A stretch of DNA of 9,419 nt from Rhizobacter sp. (GCA_025360945.1 JANYBE010000549.1:1-9419); one strand, 5' to 3'. Positions 1 through 7,175 are shown, counted from the stretch's first letter. Numbers and translations are program-made. The notes: generated by a model not told the origin, from the sequence alone.

Positions 1-162
1 CAGTACACGCTCAAGCCCGGTGAATCGAAACGCTGGCCGGTCGTGTTCGTGATCGACCCGAAGCTGTCGAAGGACGTCAAGACGATCACGCTGTCGTACA
101 CCTTCTTCGAAGTCGGCGGCACGGTTCCACCCGAGCCGGTAGGCCGCGGAGCGCAGTCATGA
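1..162 (+). CDS. ctaG: Cytochrome c oxidase assembly protein CtaG/Cox11, C-terminal end only
   Basis: The window opens inside this gene; the last 53 codons are visible and end at a TGA. CtaG (Cox11 family) is a membrane-anchored periplasmic copper chaperone that delivers copper to the CuB site of oxidase subunit I. The visible part matches the family's C-terminal beta-sandwich: a 'VFVIDPKLSKDVKTITLSYTFFE' type segment, of which the key pieces are the IDP turn near residue 18 of the fragment and the terminal ITLSYTFF strand, followed by a short disordered proline-rich tail. The copper-binding CxC motif lies upstream, outside the window. The stop overlaps the next start as ATGA, so the two genes are probably translationally coupled. 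Identification rests on the short C-terminal strand plus the oxidase context. Confidence 0.88.
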   Translation, partial: QYTLKPGESKRWPVVFVIDPKLSKDVKTITLSYTFFEVGGTVPPEPVGRGAQS

Positions 163-380
163 CGACGCCGGTGTTGCAGCGCAAGGGCTCGTTCATTCGC
201 ACGATGAAAGCGGTCGGGTGGTCGTTCTTCGGTGTGCGCAAGGGCAGCGACTACGAGAAGGACGTGAACCAGCTCAACCCGGTGCATGTCGTGATCGCTG
301 CCGTGATCGGCGTGACACTCTTCATCGGGTTCTTGCTGCTGCTGGTCAACTGGGTGCTGGCCAGCGGCGCCGCCAAATAA
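159..380 (+). CDS. DUF2970 small membrane protein of the cox cluster
   Basis: A 73-residue protein whose start overlaps the ctaG stop by ATGA. It has a basic amphipathic N-terminal part containing the family signature 'AVGWSFFGVRKGSDYEKD' (about residues 18-35), then an LNPVHVV turn and one hydrophobic membrane segment (about residues 44-67). This pattern matches the DUF2970 family, short single-span proteins commonly found between ctaG and the subunit III gene in Betaproteobacteria. Its biochemical role is not established as far as I know; the position suggests a small accessory or assembly factor of the aa3 oxidase, which is inference. The length is normal for the family and nothing appears broken. 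Confidence 0.85.
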   Translation: MTTPVLQRKGSFIRTMKAVGWSFFGVRKGSDYEKDVNQLNPVHVVIAAVIGVTLFIGFLLLLVNWVLASGAAK

Positions 381-406
381 TTCAGACTGGTCTTAGGAGA
401 GAAGCT

Positions 407-1291
407 ATGTCGGCTGCGACGCATCACGGGAAAATACCTTACTACTTCGTTCCGGCGCCCTCGCGGCACCCGGTGCTGTGCGCGACTGGCTTGCTGCTCA
501 TCATCTTCGGCGCGGCCGAATGGATCAACGGCTACGGCTGGGGCATGTATTCGCTGATCGCCGGCTTCGCGCTGCTCTTCTTCGTGCTGCAGCAATGGTT
601 TCGCCAGGCCATCGGCGAGAGCGAAACCGGGTTGTACGGCGACAAGATTGATGTCTCGTTCCGCTGGAGCATGAGCTGGTTCATCTTCTCCGAGGTGATG
701 TTCTTCGGCGCGTTCTTCGGTGCGCTGTTCTGGACCCGCTTGCATGCGCTGCCCAATCTGGGCAGTCTTGAGAACGCGGTGCTTTGGCCCGACTTCCGCG
801 CCGTGTGGCCGAGTCTGGGAGTGGGCATCACTGGCTCGCCGGCTGGCATCGTCGAACCGTTCCAGACCATGGGCCCGTGGCCGATCCCGACCATCAACAC
901 GCTGCTGCTATTGAGCTCGGGCGTGACACTGACGATTGCGCACCATGCGCTCGTCGCCGGGCAGCGCGCGAAGACGATTGGCTTCATGTGGGTCACGGTG
1001 CTGCTGGGCCTGCTGTTCCTGAGCTTTCAGATCTTCGAGTACCACCATGCCTACACCGAGCTGAACCTGAAGCTGTCCTCGGGCGCGTATGGTTCGACCT
1101 TCTTCATGCTCACCGGCTTCCACGGCTTTCACGTGTTCGTGGGCATGCTGATGCTGATGTTCATCACGATCCGCTTGATGAAGGGTCACTTCACGCCGCA
1201 GCGCCACTTCGGCTTCGAAGGCGCCGCGTGGTACTGGCACTTCGTGGACGTGGTGTGGCTGGGCCTGTACGTCGTGGTCTACTGGCTCTGA
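407..1291 (+). CDS. ctaE: Cytochrome c oxidase subunit III
   Basis: A 294-residue subunit III (CoxC/CtaE) of an aa3-type cytochrome c oxidase, an integral inner-membrane protein that stabilises the catalytic subunit I core. The start is ATG at 407, preceded by AGGAG at 395-399 with 7-nt spacing; the reading frame is open further upstream, but that part reads across the DUF2970 gene in another frame and has no such ribosome site. Family hallmarks are the N-terminal HGKIPYYFVPAPSRHP stretch, the SEVMFF helix with the conserved glutamate (E96), the GFHGFHVFVG motif (237-246), and EGAAWYWHFVDVVWL near the C terminus (271-285). The hydrophobic profile fits seven membrane helices with a long loop at about 111-160. 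The gene follows DUF2970 by 26 nt and is closed by a strong hairpin at 1307-1343. Confidence 0.97.
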   Translation: MSAATHHGKIPYYFVPAPSRHPVLCATGLLLIIFGAAEWINGYGWGMYSLIAGFALLFFVLQQWFRQAIGESETGLYGDKIDVSFRWSMSWFIFSEVMFFGAFFGALFWTRLHALPNLGSLENAVLWPDFRAVWPSLGVGITGSPAGIVEPFQTMGPWPIPTINTLLLLSSGVTLTIAHHALVAGQRAKTIGFMWVTVLLGLLFLSFQIFEYHHAYTELNLKLSSGAYGSTFFMLTGFHGFHVFVGMLMLMFITIRLMKGHFTPQRHFGFEGAAWYWHFVDVVWLGLYVVVYWL

Positions 1292-1306
1292 CGCCGATCG
1301 GCGCGC

Positions 1307-1343
1307 AAGCAACAAACGCCGCAGAACGCGGCGTTTGTTGCTT
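1307..1343. terminator. Strong hairpin terminator between convergent genes, probably bidirectional
   Basis: A perfect 16-bp stem (1307-1322 paired with 1328-1343) encloses a 5-nt loop (AGAAC). The stem is GC-rich near the loop and ends in AAGCAACAAA on one side and TTTGTTGCTTT on the other, so either strand presents U-rich RNA at the base of the stem. It begins 15 nt after the ctaE stop and ends 7 nt before the stop of the opposite-strand small membrane gene, the expected place for a shared terminator. The uridine run is short, so efficiency is uncertain. Confidence 0.75.
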
Positions 1344-1350
1344 TCGTCAC

Positions 1351-1572
1351 TCACTTGCCCAGTGGGATGCCCGTCGGCTGGATCCAGCCGGCCCAGTAGC
1401 TGAACAAGATGCACGCGAACAACAGCACCGACAAGCCGACGCGCACCGCGAGCGCGCGCATCATGCTGCCGCTCTTGGGCTTGCCGTCGCGGCCGTCGCG
1501 CAACATGAAGACGCCGGCCATCACGAGCGCGCCGAAGATGCCGATGAACGCGACCAGGATCAGGTATTTCAT
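1351..1572 (-). CDS. DUF2909-type twin-transmembrane small protein
   Basis: A 73-residue protein on the minus strand, from ATG at 1572 to TGA at 1351-1353. It has two hydrophobic helices (about residues 2-22 and 45-62) joined by a short, very basic loop (RDGRDGKPKSG), then the segment RALAVRVGLSVLLF and a C-terminal GWIQPTGIPLG tail. This layout matches the DUF2909 'twin transmembrane' family found beside SURF1 in many Betaproteobacteria. Function is unknown. An in-frame GTG two codons upstream (1578) is an alternative start. No clear Shine-Dalgarno precedes either. The gene faces ctaE tail to tail and surf1 head to head, with only 30 nt between its ATG and that of surf1. Confidence 0.75.
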   Translation of the reverse strand: MKYLILVAFIGIFGALVMAGVFMLRDGRDGKPKSGSMMRALAVRVGLSVLLFACILFSYWAGWIQPTGIPLGK

Positions 1573-1580
1573 GCACACCG

Positions 1581-1609
1581 ATTATCCGCCGCGTGAGCCG
1601 GTATGGCAT
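1581..1609 (-). promoter_or_regulatory. Predicted sigma-70 promoter for the DUF2909 gene
   Basis: On the minus strand a -10 hexamer GATAAT (1586-1581, 5 of 6 consensus) lies 17 bp from a -35-like ATGCCA (1609-1604, 4 of 6). The -10 ends only 8 nt before the ATG at 1572, so transcription would begin around 1573-1575 and yield an mRNA with almost no leader. This agrees with the lack of a ribosome-binding site. The -35 element overlaps the surf1 start codon. Prediction by eye only. Confidence 0.4.
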
Positions 1610-2340
1610 TGAGCGCCGCCGCTCGGCCCGTCGTCGTCGTGCTGGCTACGCTGGTGGGCGTCGTGCTTACCGCCAACCTCGGTGCATGGCAGCTGCGCCG
1701 CGCGGCGCAGAAGATCGCGCTGCAAGACGCGCTCGAGTCGCGCGCGAAGCTGCCCGCGCTAGGCGCCGCCGATCTTGCGCGTGCGCCCGCGCAGGCCGAG
1801 CCGCAGCACTACCGTTCGGTGCATCTGCAGGGCCGCTGGGTGGCCGAGCGCACGGTGTTTCTCGAGAACCGGCAGATGCATGCGCGGGTCGGCTTCTACG
1901 TCGTCACACCGCTGCAACTGACAGATCGACCCGAGGCCGTGCTGATCCAGCGCGGCTGGGTGCCTCGCGATCTGCGCGAGCGCACCCTGCTGCCGGCCGT
2001 GCCCACGCCGGCGGGCGATGTCGACGTGCAGGGCGCCATCGCCCCGCCGCCGGCGCGGCTGTATGAGTTCGCCGCCGCCGGAACCGGGCTGATCCGGCAA
2101 AATCTGGACTTCGATGCGTTCAAGACCGAGTCGGGTCTGCGTCTGGTGCCGCTGTCGGTGCAGCAGTTCGACTCAACGGGCACGGCGGGCGATGGCCTGC
2201 TGCGCGACTGGCCGCGCCCCGCGGTCGATGTTCAGAAGCACTACGGCTACGCGTTCCAGTGGTTCGCGCTGTGTGCATTGATGGCAGGTTTGTATGTCTG
2301 GTTCCAACTCGTCCGCCCCCGGCTCCGTCGCGCTTCGTGA
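1603..2340 (+). CDS. SURF1 family cytochrome oxidase biogenesis protein
   Basis: A 245-residue SURF1/Shy1 homologue, an inner-membrane protein that helps heme A insertion into subunit I of aa3 oxidase. It has the classic two-helix topology: an N-terminal membrane segment (about 8-26) followed at once by LGAWQLRRAAQK (26-37), a large periplasmic domain with HYRSVHLQGRWV, the ENRQ patch and RGWVPRD (117-123), and a C-terminal KHYGYAFQWF motif (212-221) leading into the second helix. The ATG at 1603 puts the first helix at the proper N-terminal position; its ribosome site is weak. Because a terminator and a reversed gene separate it from ctaE, it may start a new transcription unit, though I could not find a convincing promoter. 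It overlaps the next gene by 47 nt. Confidence 0.93.
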   Translation: MALSAAARPVVVVLATLVGVVLTANLGAWQLRRAAQKIALQDALESRAKLPALGAADLARAPAQAEPQHYRSVHLQGRWVAERTVFLENRQMHARVGFYVVTPLQLTDRPEAVLIQRGWVPRDLRERTLLPAVPTPAGDVDVQGAIAPPPARLYEFAAAGTGLIRQNLDFDAFKTESGLRLVPLSVQQFDSTGTAGDGLLRDWPRPAVDVQKHYGYAFQWFALCALMAGLYVWFQLVRPRLRRAS

Positions 2341-3010
2341 GGAGGCGGCTCCGCTGAGCTTGGCGGTGCACGCGATGCAGCCGCCCGCGCTCGAAGACGA
2401 CGACGCGCGGCGCACCGCCAGTGGCCGATTGAAGATGCTGCTGGTGCTGCTGATCTGCGCCGCGCCGGTGGTCGCCTCCTATCTCGCGTTCTACGTGATC
2501 CGGCCCGACGGGCGAACCAACTACAGCGAGTTGATCGCGCCGCAGCGACCGTTGCCCGCCGATCTGCCGCTCACCGATCTGCAAGGTGCGGCCGTGAAGG
2601 CCGAGTCGCTCAAGGGTCAATGGCTGCTCGTCGTGGTCTCCGGCGGCGCGTGCGATGCGGTGTGCGAAAAGCACCTGTGGCTGCAGCGCCAGCTGCGCGA
2701 GACCCTGGGCCGCGAGAAGGATCGGGTCGATAAGGTCTGGCTCATCGCGGACGACGCCCAGCCGCGCGCGCAGACGCTTGCCGCGATCCGCACGAACACC
2801 GAGATCACCGTGCTGCGCGCGCCCGCGGGTGCATTGGCGGCGTGGCTCGCGCCGGCTGCGGGCCATGCGCTTGGCGAGCACATCTACATCGTCGATCCGC
2901 TCGGCAACTGGATGATGCGAACGCCTGCCGATCCCGAACCCGCGAAGCTCAAGCACGATGTCGAGAAGCTTCTGCGCGCGTCGGCGGGTTGGGACAAGCC
3001 GGGACGCTGA
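2294..3010 (+). CDS. SCO-like thioredoxin-fold membrane protein, probable oxidase assembly factor
   Basis: A 238-residue protein with a cytoplasmic N-terminal tail, one membrane helix (about 47-69) and a periplasmic domain resembling SCO/thioredoxin folds: LKGQWLLVVVSGGACDAVC (C120 and C124 form CxxxC, as in copper-binding SCO proteins), then VWLIADD and HIYIVDPLGNWMMR. In true SCO proteins a histidine sits eight residues before the D of that last strand; here H191 and H196 do not fall there, so copper binding is doubtful. The start is uncertain. ATG 2294 has AGG at short spacing but overlaps surf1 by 47 nt. A strong GAGGAGG (2338-2344) lies after the overlap, followed by in-frame CTG 2354, TTG 2360, GTG 2366 and ATG 2375. 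Starts as late as 2375 still keep the whole membrane helix. Such proteins recur between SURF1 and CtaA genes in Burkholderiales. Confidence 0.8.
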   Translation: MSGSNSSAPGSVALREEAAPLSLAVHAMQPPALEDDDARRTASGRLKMLLVLLICAAPVVASYLAFYVIRPDGRTNYSELIAPQRPLPADLPLTDLQGAAVKAESLKGQWLLVVVSGGACDAVCEKHLWLQRQLRETLGREKDRVDKVWLIADDAQPRAQTLAAIRTNTEITVLRAPAGALAAWLAPAAGHALGEHIYIVDPLGNWMMRTPADPEPAKLKHDVEKLLRASAGWDKPGR

Positions 3011-3013
3011 ACC

Positions 3014-4165
3014 ATGGCTGTGGCGCCCTACGACCTGGCACCGATTGCGGGCATTGCGCTTGTCGGTGCGTTGCTCGCGCTGCTTCCAGTGGCCTGGGTC
3101 TGGCAACGCCAGCACGGCAATGGTGCGTCGGCGCGGCTGCGCGCGCTCACGGTGCTGGCGCTGTGTCTCACATTCGAGCTCGTGCTGTTCGGTGCCTTCA
3201 CGCGTCTGTCGGATTCAGGCCTGGGGTGCCCCGACTGGCCGGGCTGCTACGGGCAAGCGAGCCCGCTCGGCGCCCATGCGCAGATCGGTGCGGCGCAAAG
3301 CGTGCTGCCCGAAGGGCCCGTGACGCACGGCAAGGCTTGGGTGGAGATGATCCACCGCTACCTCGCCACCGGCGTCGGTGCGCTGCTCGTCGTGCTCGTC
3401 GCGCTGAACTGGGTCGAGGCGCGCCGGCGAGCGCTGGCGATCTCGCCGTGGTGGGCGAGCGCGTCCTTGCTGTGGGTGTGCGTGCAAGGCGCGTTCGGCG
3501 CGCTCACCGTGACGATGAAGCTCTATCCGCTGGTCGTGACCCTGCATCTGCTCGCAGGAATGGTGTTGCTGGTATTGCTCGCGGTGCAGACCCAAGCGGC
3601 GCAGCGCATGCCGCTGGCGATGCCGCGCGGCCTGTACGTTGCCGCACTCGGGCTGGCGATGATCAGCGCAGTGCAGATCGCACTGGGCGCTTGGGTCAGC
3701 ACTAACTATGCGGTGCTCGCCTGCGGTGAGTTCCCGGCTTGTCAAGGGAGCTGGTGGCCGGCAATGGATTTCGAACACGGCTTCGCGCTGCTGCGCGAGC
3801 TCGGGGCCGCCAAGGACGGTGGCGGGTTGCCGTTCGCCGCACTCACCGCGATCCACTACGCGCACAGGCTCGGTGCTTACGTCGTGCTGGTCGCGATGGC
3901 CTGGTTCGCGTGGCGCCTGTTCGCGAGCGGCGCAGCCTTACTGCGACCCTGGGCGATGGGCACAGCGGCGATCGCGCTGTGGCAGCTTGCGAGCGGGCTG
4001 TCCAATGTCGTGCTCGGCTGGCCCTTGATCGGCGCCCTCGCGCACACTGCGGGCGCAGCGGCGTGGGTCACGCTGCTGGCGATGCTGATCACGCGCGCTC
4101 GCGCGGCGAGGTCCGCAGCGGCGCTGCAAAGCCGCGCCGGCCACAGATGGCAGCCGGCTCCGTAA
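3014..4165 (+). CDS. ctaA: Heme A synthase (COX15/CtaA family)
   Basis: A 383-residue, eight-helix inner-membrane enzyme that oxidises the C8 methyl of heme O to a formyl group, giving heme A for the aa3 oxidase. Two homologous four-helix halves are visible. The first carries TRLSDSGLGCPDWPGCYG (Cys72, Cys78), EMIHRYLATG (His114) and VTLHLLAG (His178). The second carries ACGEFPACQG (Cys237, Cys243), IHYAHRLGAY (His281, His284) and LAHTAGAAAW (His344). These are the conserved heme-ligand histidines and paired periplasmic-loop cysteines of the family. The N-terminal extra helix (about 8-30) is usual in proteobacterial COX15-type enzymes. It starts 3 nt after the preceding stop and ends 1 nt before the upstream possible ctaB start, so it is clearly part of one operon. 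A basic C-terminal tail (361-383) is poorly conserved. Confidence 0.95.
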   Translation: MAVAPYDLAPIAGIALVGALLALLPVAWVWQRQHGNGASARLRALTVLALCLTFELVLFGAFTRLSDSGLGCPDWPGCYGQASPLGAHAQIGAAQSVLPEGPVTHGKAWVEMIHRYLATGVGALLVVLVALNWVEARRRALAISPWWASASLLWVCVQGAFGALTVTMKLYPLVVTLHLLAGMVLLVLLAVQTQAAQRMPLAMPRGLYVAALGLAMISAVQIALGAWVSTNYAVLACGEFPACQGSWWPAMDFEHGFALLRELGAAKDGGGLPFAALTAIHYAHRLGAYVVLVAMAWFAWRLFASGAALLRPWAMGTAAIALWQLASGLSNVVLGWPLIGALAHTAGAAAWVTLLAMLITRARAARSAAALQSRAGHRWQPAP

Positions 4166-4166
4166 A

Positions 4167-5096
4167 ATGCGGGCTCCCATGACGACTGACACGATTGCTT
4201 CTACCGCTGCTGAGGACACCTCGTTGCCGTCGCGCGCGCGCCAGTTCTACGCGCTGACAAAGCCGCGCGTGGTGCAGCTGATCGTGTTCTGCGCGGTGAT
4301 CGGCATGCTGATGGCCACAAAGGATCTGCCCGATCTGAAGACCGCACTGGCCGCGACCGTCGGCATCTGGCTCGTCGCCGCGGCGGCGGCCGCGTTCAAC
4401 TGCCTCGTCGAGCAGCGCATCGACGCGCGCATGGCCCGCACCGCATGGCGGCCCACCGCGCGCGGCCAGTTGACGAACACGCAGACGCTCACGTTCTCGG
4501 TGCTGCTGTGCACCACCGGTAGCGCACTGCTGTACCTCGCGGTCAATCCGCTGACGATGTGGCTGACCTTCGCCACCTTCGTCGGCTACGCGGTTGTCTA
4601 CACCGTGCTGCTCAAGCCGATGACACCGCAGAACATCGTGATCGGCGGCGCCTCGGGTGCGATGCCACCGGTGCTCGGCTGGGCGGCGATCCGCGGCGAC
4701 GTGGGGTACGAGGCGCTGATCATGTGCCTGATCATCTTTCTGTGGACGCCGCCGCATTTCTGGGCGCTGGCGTTGTACCGCGCCGAGGACTACCGCAAGA
4801 GCGGGCTGCCGATGCTGCCGGTCACGCACGGTGCGGAGTTCACGCGACTGCACGTATTTCTGTACACGCTGGTCCTGTTCGCTGGCACGCTACTGCCTTT
4901 CGTGACGGGCATGAGCGGCGTGATCTACCTGGTGGCGGCCGTGCTGCTCAACGCCGGCTTTGTCGGCTACGCGTGGAAACTCTGGCGCAGCTACTCGGAT
5001 CGACTGGCGCGCAAGACTTTCCGCTTTTCCATTCTCTATCTGTCGCTGCTGTTCGCGGCCCTGCTGGTTGATCACTATCTGAGGGCGTGGTTTTGA
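4167..5096 (+). CDS. ctaB: Protoheme IX farnesyltransferase (heme O synthase)
   Basis: A UbiA-superfamily prenyltransferase that adds a farnesyl group to heme B to make heme O, the substrate of CtaA encoded just upstream. With the 4167 start it has 309 residues. Signatures are YALTKPRVVQL (28-38), the first Mg-diphosphate motif in the form NCLVEQRIDARMART (N78, E82, D86, R91), the hallmark WTPPHFWALAL (193-203) and the second motif EDYRKSGLPMLPV (207-219). About nine membrane helices are expected. Two starts compete: ATG 4167, one base after the ctaA stop, and ATG 4179, giving MTTDTIAS. Neither has a strong ribosome site and the N-terminal 20 residues are not conserved, so the choice is open. 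Its stop overlaps the next gene's TTG start. Confidence 0.96.
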   Translation: MRAPMTTDTIASTAAEDTSLPSRARQFYALTKPRVVQLIVFCAVIGMLMATKDLPDLKTALAATVGIWLVAAAAAAFNCLVEQRIDARMARTAWRPTARGQLTNTQTLTFSVLLCTTGSALLYLAVNPLTMWLTFATFVGYAVVYTVLLKPMTPQNIVIGGASGAMPPVLGWAAIRGDVGYEALIMCLIIFLWTPPHFWALALYRAEDYRKSGLPMLPVTHGAEFTRLHVFLYTLVLFAGTLLPFVTGMSGVIYLVAAVLLNAGFVGYAWKLWRSYSDRLARKTFRFSILYLSLLFAALLVDHYLRAWF

Positions 5097-5707
5097 ATGC
5101 TGTTGGTCGTATCGTGCTTCTCGCCGCCGGGTTGTGCCTTGCGCTGGCTGGCTGCGACAGGCTCGCGCCGACGTCGAGCGCGCCCACGCTCGCGTTCCGC
5201 GGTGCCGACATCACCGGCGCCGATTACGCACGCACGCTTGCGCTGCCCGACGCGAACGGTCAGCCGCGGACGCTGGCCGACTTCAAGGGCAAGGTCACGG
5301 TCGTGTTCTTCGGCTACACGCAGTGTCCCGACGTCTGCCCAACGACGATGGCCGAACTCGCGCAGGTGAAGAAGTCGCTCGGCGCCGACGGCGACAGGCT
5401 GCAGGGCGTGTTCGTCACGATCGACCCGGAGCGCGACACGCCAGAGATCCTCAAGTCGTACATGGCAAGCTTCGATCCGAGCTTCGTCGCGCTGCGCGGC
5501 ACGGTCGAGCAGACGCAGGCCGCAGCGAAGGAGTTCAAGGTGTTCTTCGCCAAGGTGCCGGGCAAGGCCGAGGGCAGCTACACGGTGGACCACACCGCGG
5601 GTGCGTTCATTCTCGACGGCAAGGGCAATGCGCGTCTGTTCGAGCGCTATGGCGGCGGCGCCGAGGCGCTGTTGTCGGACATCAAGGCCTTGATGTCCGC
5701 GGGCTGA
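5093..5707 (+). CDS. SCO1/SenC copper chaperone lipoprotein
   Basis: A periplasmic thioredoxin-fold copper metallochaperone needed to load or reduce the CuA site of oxidase subunit II. I choose the TTG start at 5093 because GAGGG (5081-5085) lies 7 nt upstream of it; an in-frame GTG at 5087 would be only 1-2 nt from that site. This gives 204 residues and a four-base TTGA overlap with the ctaB stop. The N-terminal signal ends in a lipobox LAGC (Cys21), so the mature protein should be a lipoprotein rather than the single-span form seen in some species. The copper site is complete: FFGYTQCPDVCP (Cys78, Cys82) and VDHTAG (His167). VTIDPERDTPEIL (108-120) is another family signature. Unlike the SCO-like protein three genes upstream, this one keeps all three metal ligands. 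Confidence 0.93.
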   Translation: MNAVGRIVLLAAGLCLALAGCDRLAPTSSAPTLAFRGADITGADYARTLALPDANGQPRTLADFKGKVTVVFFGYTQCPDVCPTTMAELAQVKKSLGADGDRLQGVFVTIDPERDTPEILKSYMASFDPSFVALRGTVEQTQAAAKEFKVFFAKVPGKAEGSYTVDHTAGAFILDGKGNARLFERYGGGAEALLSDIKALMSAG

Positions 5708-5910
5708 CCAGCCAACGCAAAACGGCGCCGCAGGGCAAGCTGGCAATTCAAGGCTCAGATGAGCCGCTTCATCGATTCGGCCACAGTGGGCAAGATGCTC
5801 TGCACCGATGCTCACTTGGATTACTTGTCGAATTCAGCCAAGGAGATGTTTTCAACCATGCGCGCAGAGCTGCCCAGCTCGCTGCGGGTCCAGGACGAAG
5901 CCAAGGCCGC

Positions 5911-5936
5911 GCAAGCCGCAAACGCAAGCCGCAAAC
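5911..5936. repeat. Perfect 13-bp tandem duplication
   Basis: The unit GCAAGCCGCAAAC occurs twice head to tail (5911-5923 and 5924-5936), followed by a further AAAC. It is intergenic. Thirteen bases is not a multiple of three, which argues against an intact coding frame here. Confidence 0.8.
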
Positions 5937-6064
5937 AAACACCAGGCCTATCGATGTGCGCCTGCCCGGCATGCGCGATATGGGCTGAAGATGCGTTTGG
6001 AATCGCCGCGGGATCTATGGCTGCGCATGAATTCTTCCGCGCATCCGTTTCCGCCAAATGCGTC

Positions 6065-6094
6065 AGCCCCATGGGCATGGCCGTCCATGGGGCT
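6065..6094. repeat. 10-bp inverted repeat, possible weak terminator
   Basis: AGCCCCATGG (6065-6074) and CCATGGGGCT (6085-6094) are perfect inverse copies around a 10-nt spacer; a G-T and a C-G pair can extend the stem to 12 with a 6-nt loop. On the plus strand it is followed by TAGATTTC, a poor T-run; on the minus strand, about 70 nt beyond the rpoH stop, there is none. It may end transcription of one or both convergent genes, but the evidence is weak. Confidence 0.4.
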
Positions 6095-6160
6095 TAGATT
6101 TCAACAAATTGAAGCGAACGGCTTGCCCGCGGGTCCGTTTTGATGTTTACGCCTACTCGC

Positions 6161-7099
<939 letters not shown>

Positions 7100-7123
7100 G
7101 CCGAGCTCCTTTCAGTTGCGCAA

Positions 7124-7132
7124 ATCTTAGCA
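7124..7132 (-). promoter_or_regulatory. rpoH: Predicted extended -10 promoter of rpoH
   Basis: On the minus strand TGC followed by TAAGAT (7132-7124) forms an extended -10 element (TGn plus 4 of 6 TATAAT matches). The 17-bp-spaced -35 region reads CAGCAC, a poor match, so the TG extension would be needed. The start point would fall near 7117, giving a short leader of about 18 nt containing the AGGAG site. One arm of the CIRCE operator overlaps this -10. Confidence 0.45.
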
Positions 7133-7153
7133 CTCGTCGGGTTCGAGTGCTGA
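7127..7153. promoter_or_regulatory. CIRCE operator (HrcA binding site) upstream of rpoH
   Basis: TTAGCACTC (7127-7135), a 9-nt spacer, then GAGTGCTGA (7145-7153). The CIRCE consensus is TTAGCACTC-N9-GAGTGCTAA, so 17 of 18 arm positions match with exact spacing; the one difference is G for A at 7152. CIRCE is the operator of the heat-shock repressor HrcA, which usually controls groESL or dnaK operons. Here it ends 28 nt before the rpoH start codon and overlaps its likely -10, the expected arrangement for repression. The divergent sox side begins a few dozen bases away but has no recognised promoter. Confidence 0.88.
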
Positions 7154-7175
7154 TCGCCTGTAGCTATCGGGGAGA

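Larger units (their letters stand above)
5708..6160. other. 453-nt stretch without a recognisable gene
   Basis: This lies between the convergent ends of the SCO gene and rpoH. Short open frames run through it on both strands (for example 5759-6097 on the plus strand and 5821-6078 on the minus strand), but none has a good ribosome site or a product I recognise, and they overlap one another. The composition looks less GC-rich than the flanking genes. It holds a perfect 13-bp tandem duplication (5911-5936) and a 10-bp inverted repeat (6065-6094). It could be a remnant of a decayed gene or a small insertion, but I cannot show this. Confidence 0.5.

Noticed and set aside
2120..3115. 331-codon minus-strand open frame opposite surf1 and the SCO-like gene
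   Set aside because: Low-complexity Arg-rich composition and complete overlap with two well-supported genes.
5087..5095. GTG at 5087 as start of the SCO1/SenC gene
   Set aside because: The GAGGG ribosome site would be only 1-2 nt away; the TTG at 5093 has normal 7-nt spacing and a usual overlap with the ctaB stop.
5759..6097. 112-codon plus-strand frame after the SCO gene (with a CxCxxC pattern)
   Set aside because: No ribosome site, no family recognised, and a 13-bp tandem duplication, which would shift the frame, lies inside it. Kept only as part of the unexplained interval.
6117..6139. AACGG ... CCGTT hairpin with a following TTTTGATGTTT as a sco terminator
   Set aside because: Only a 5-bp stem with a large loop and over 400 nt beyond the sco stop; too weak to annotate.
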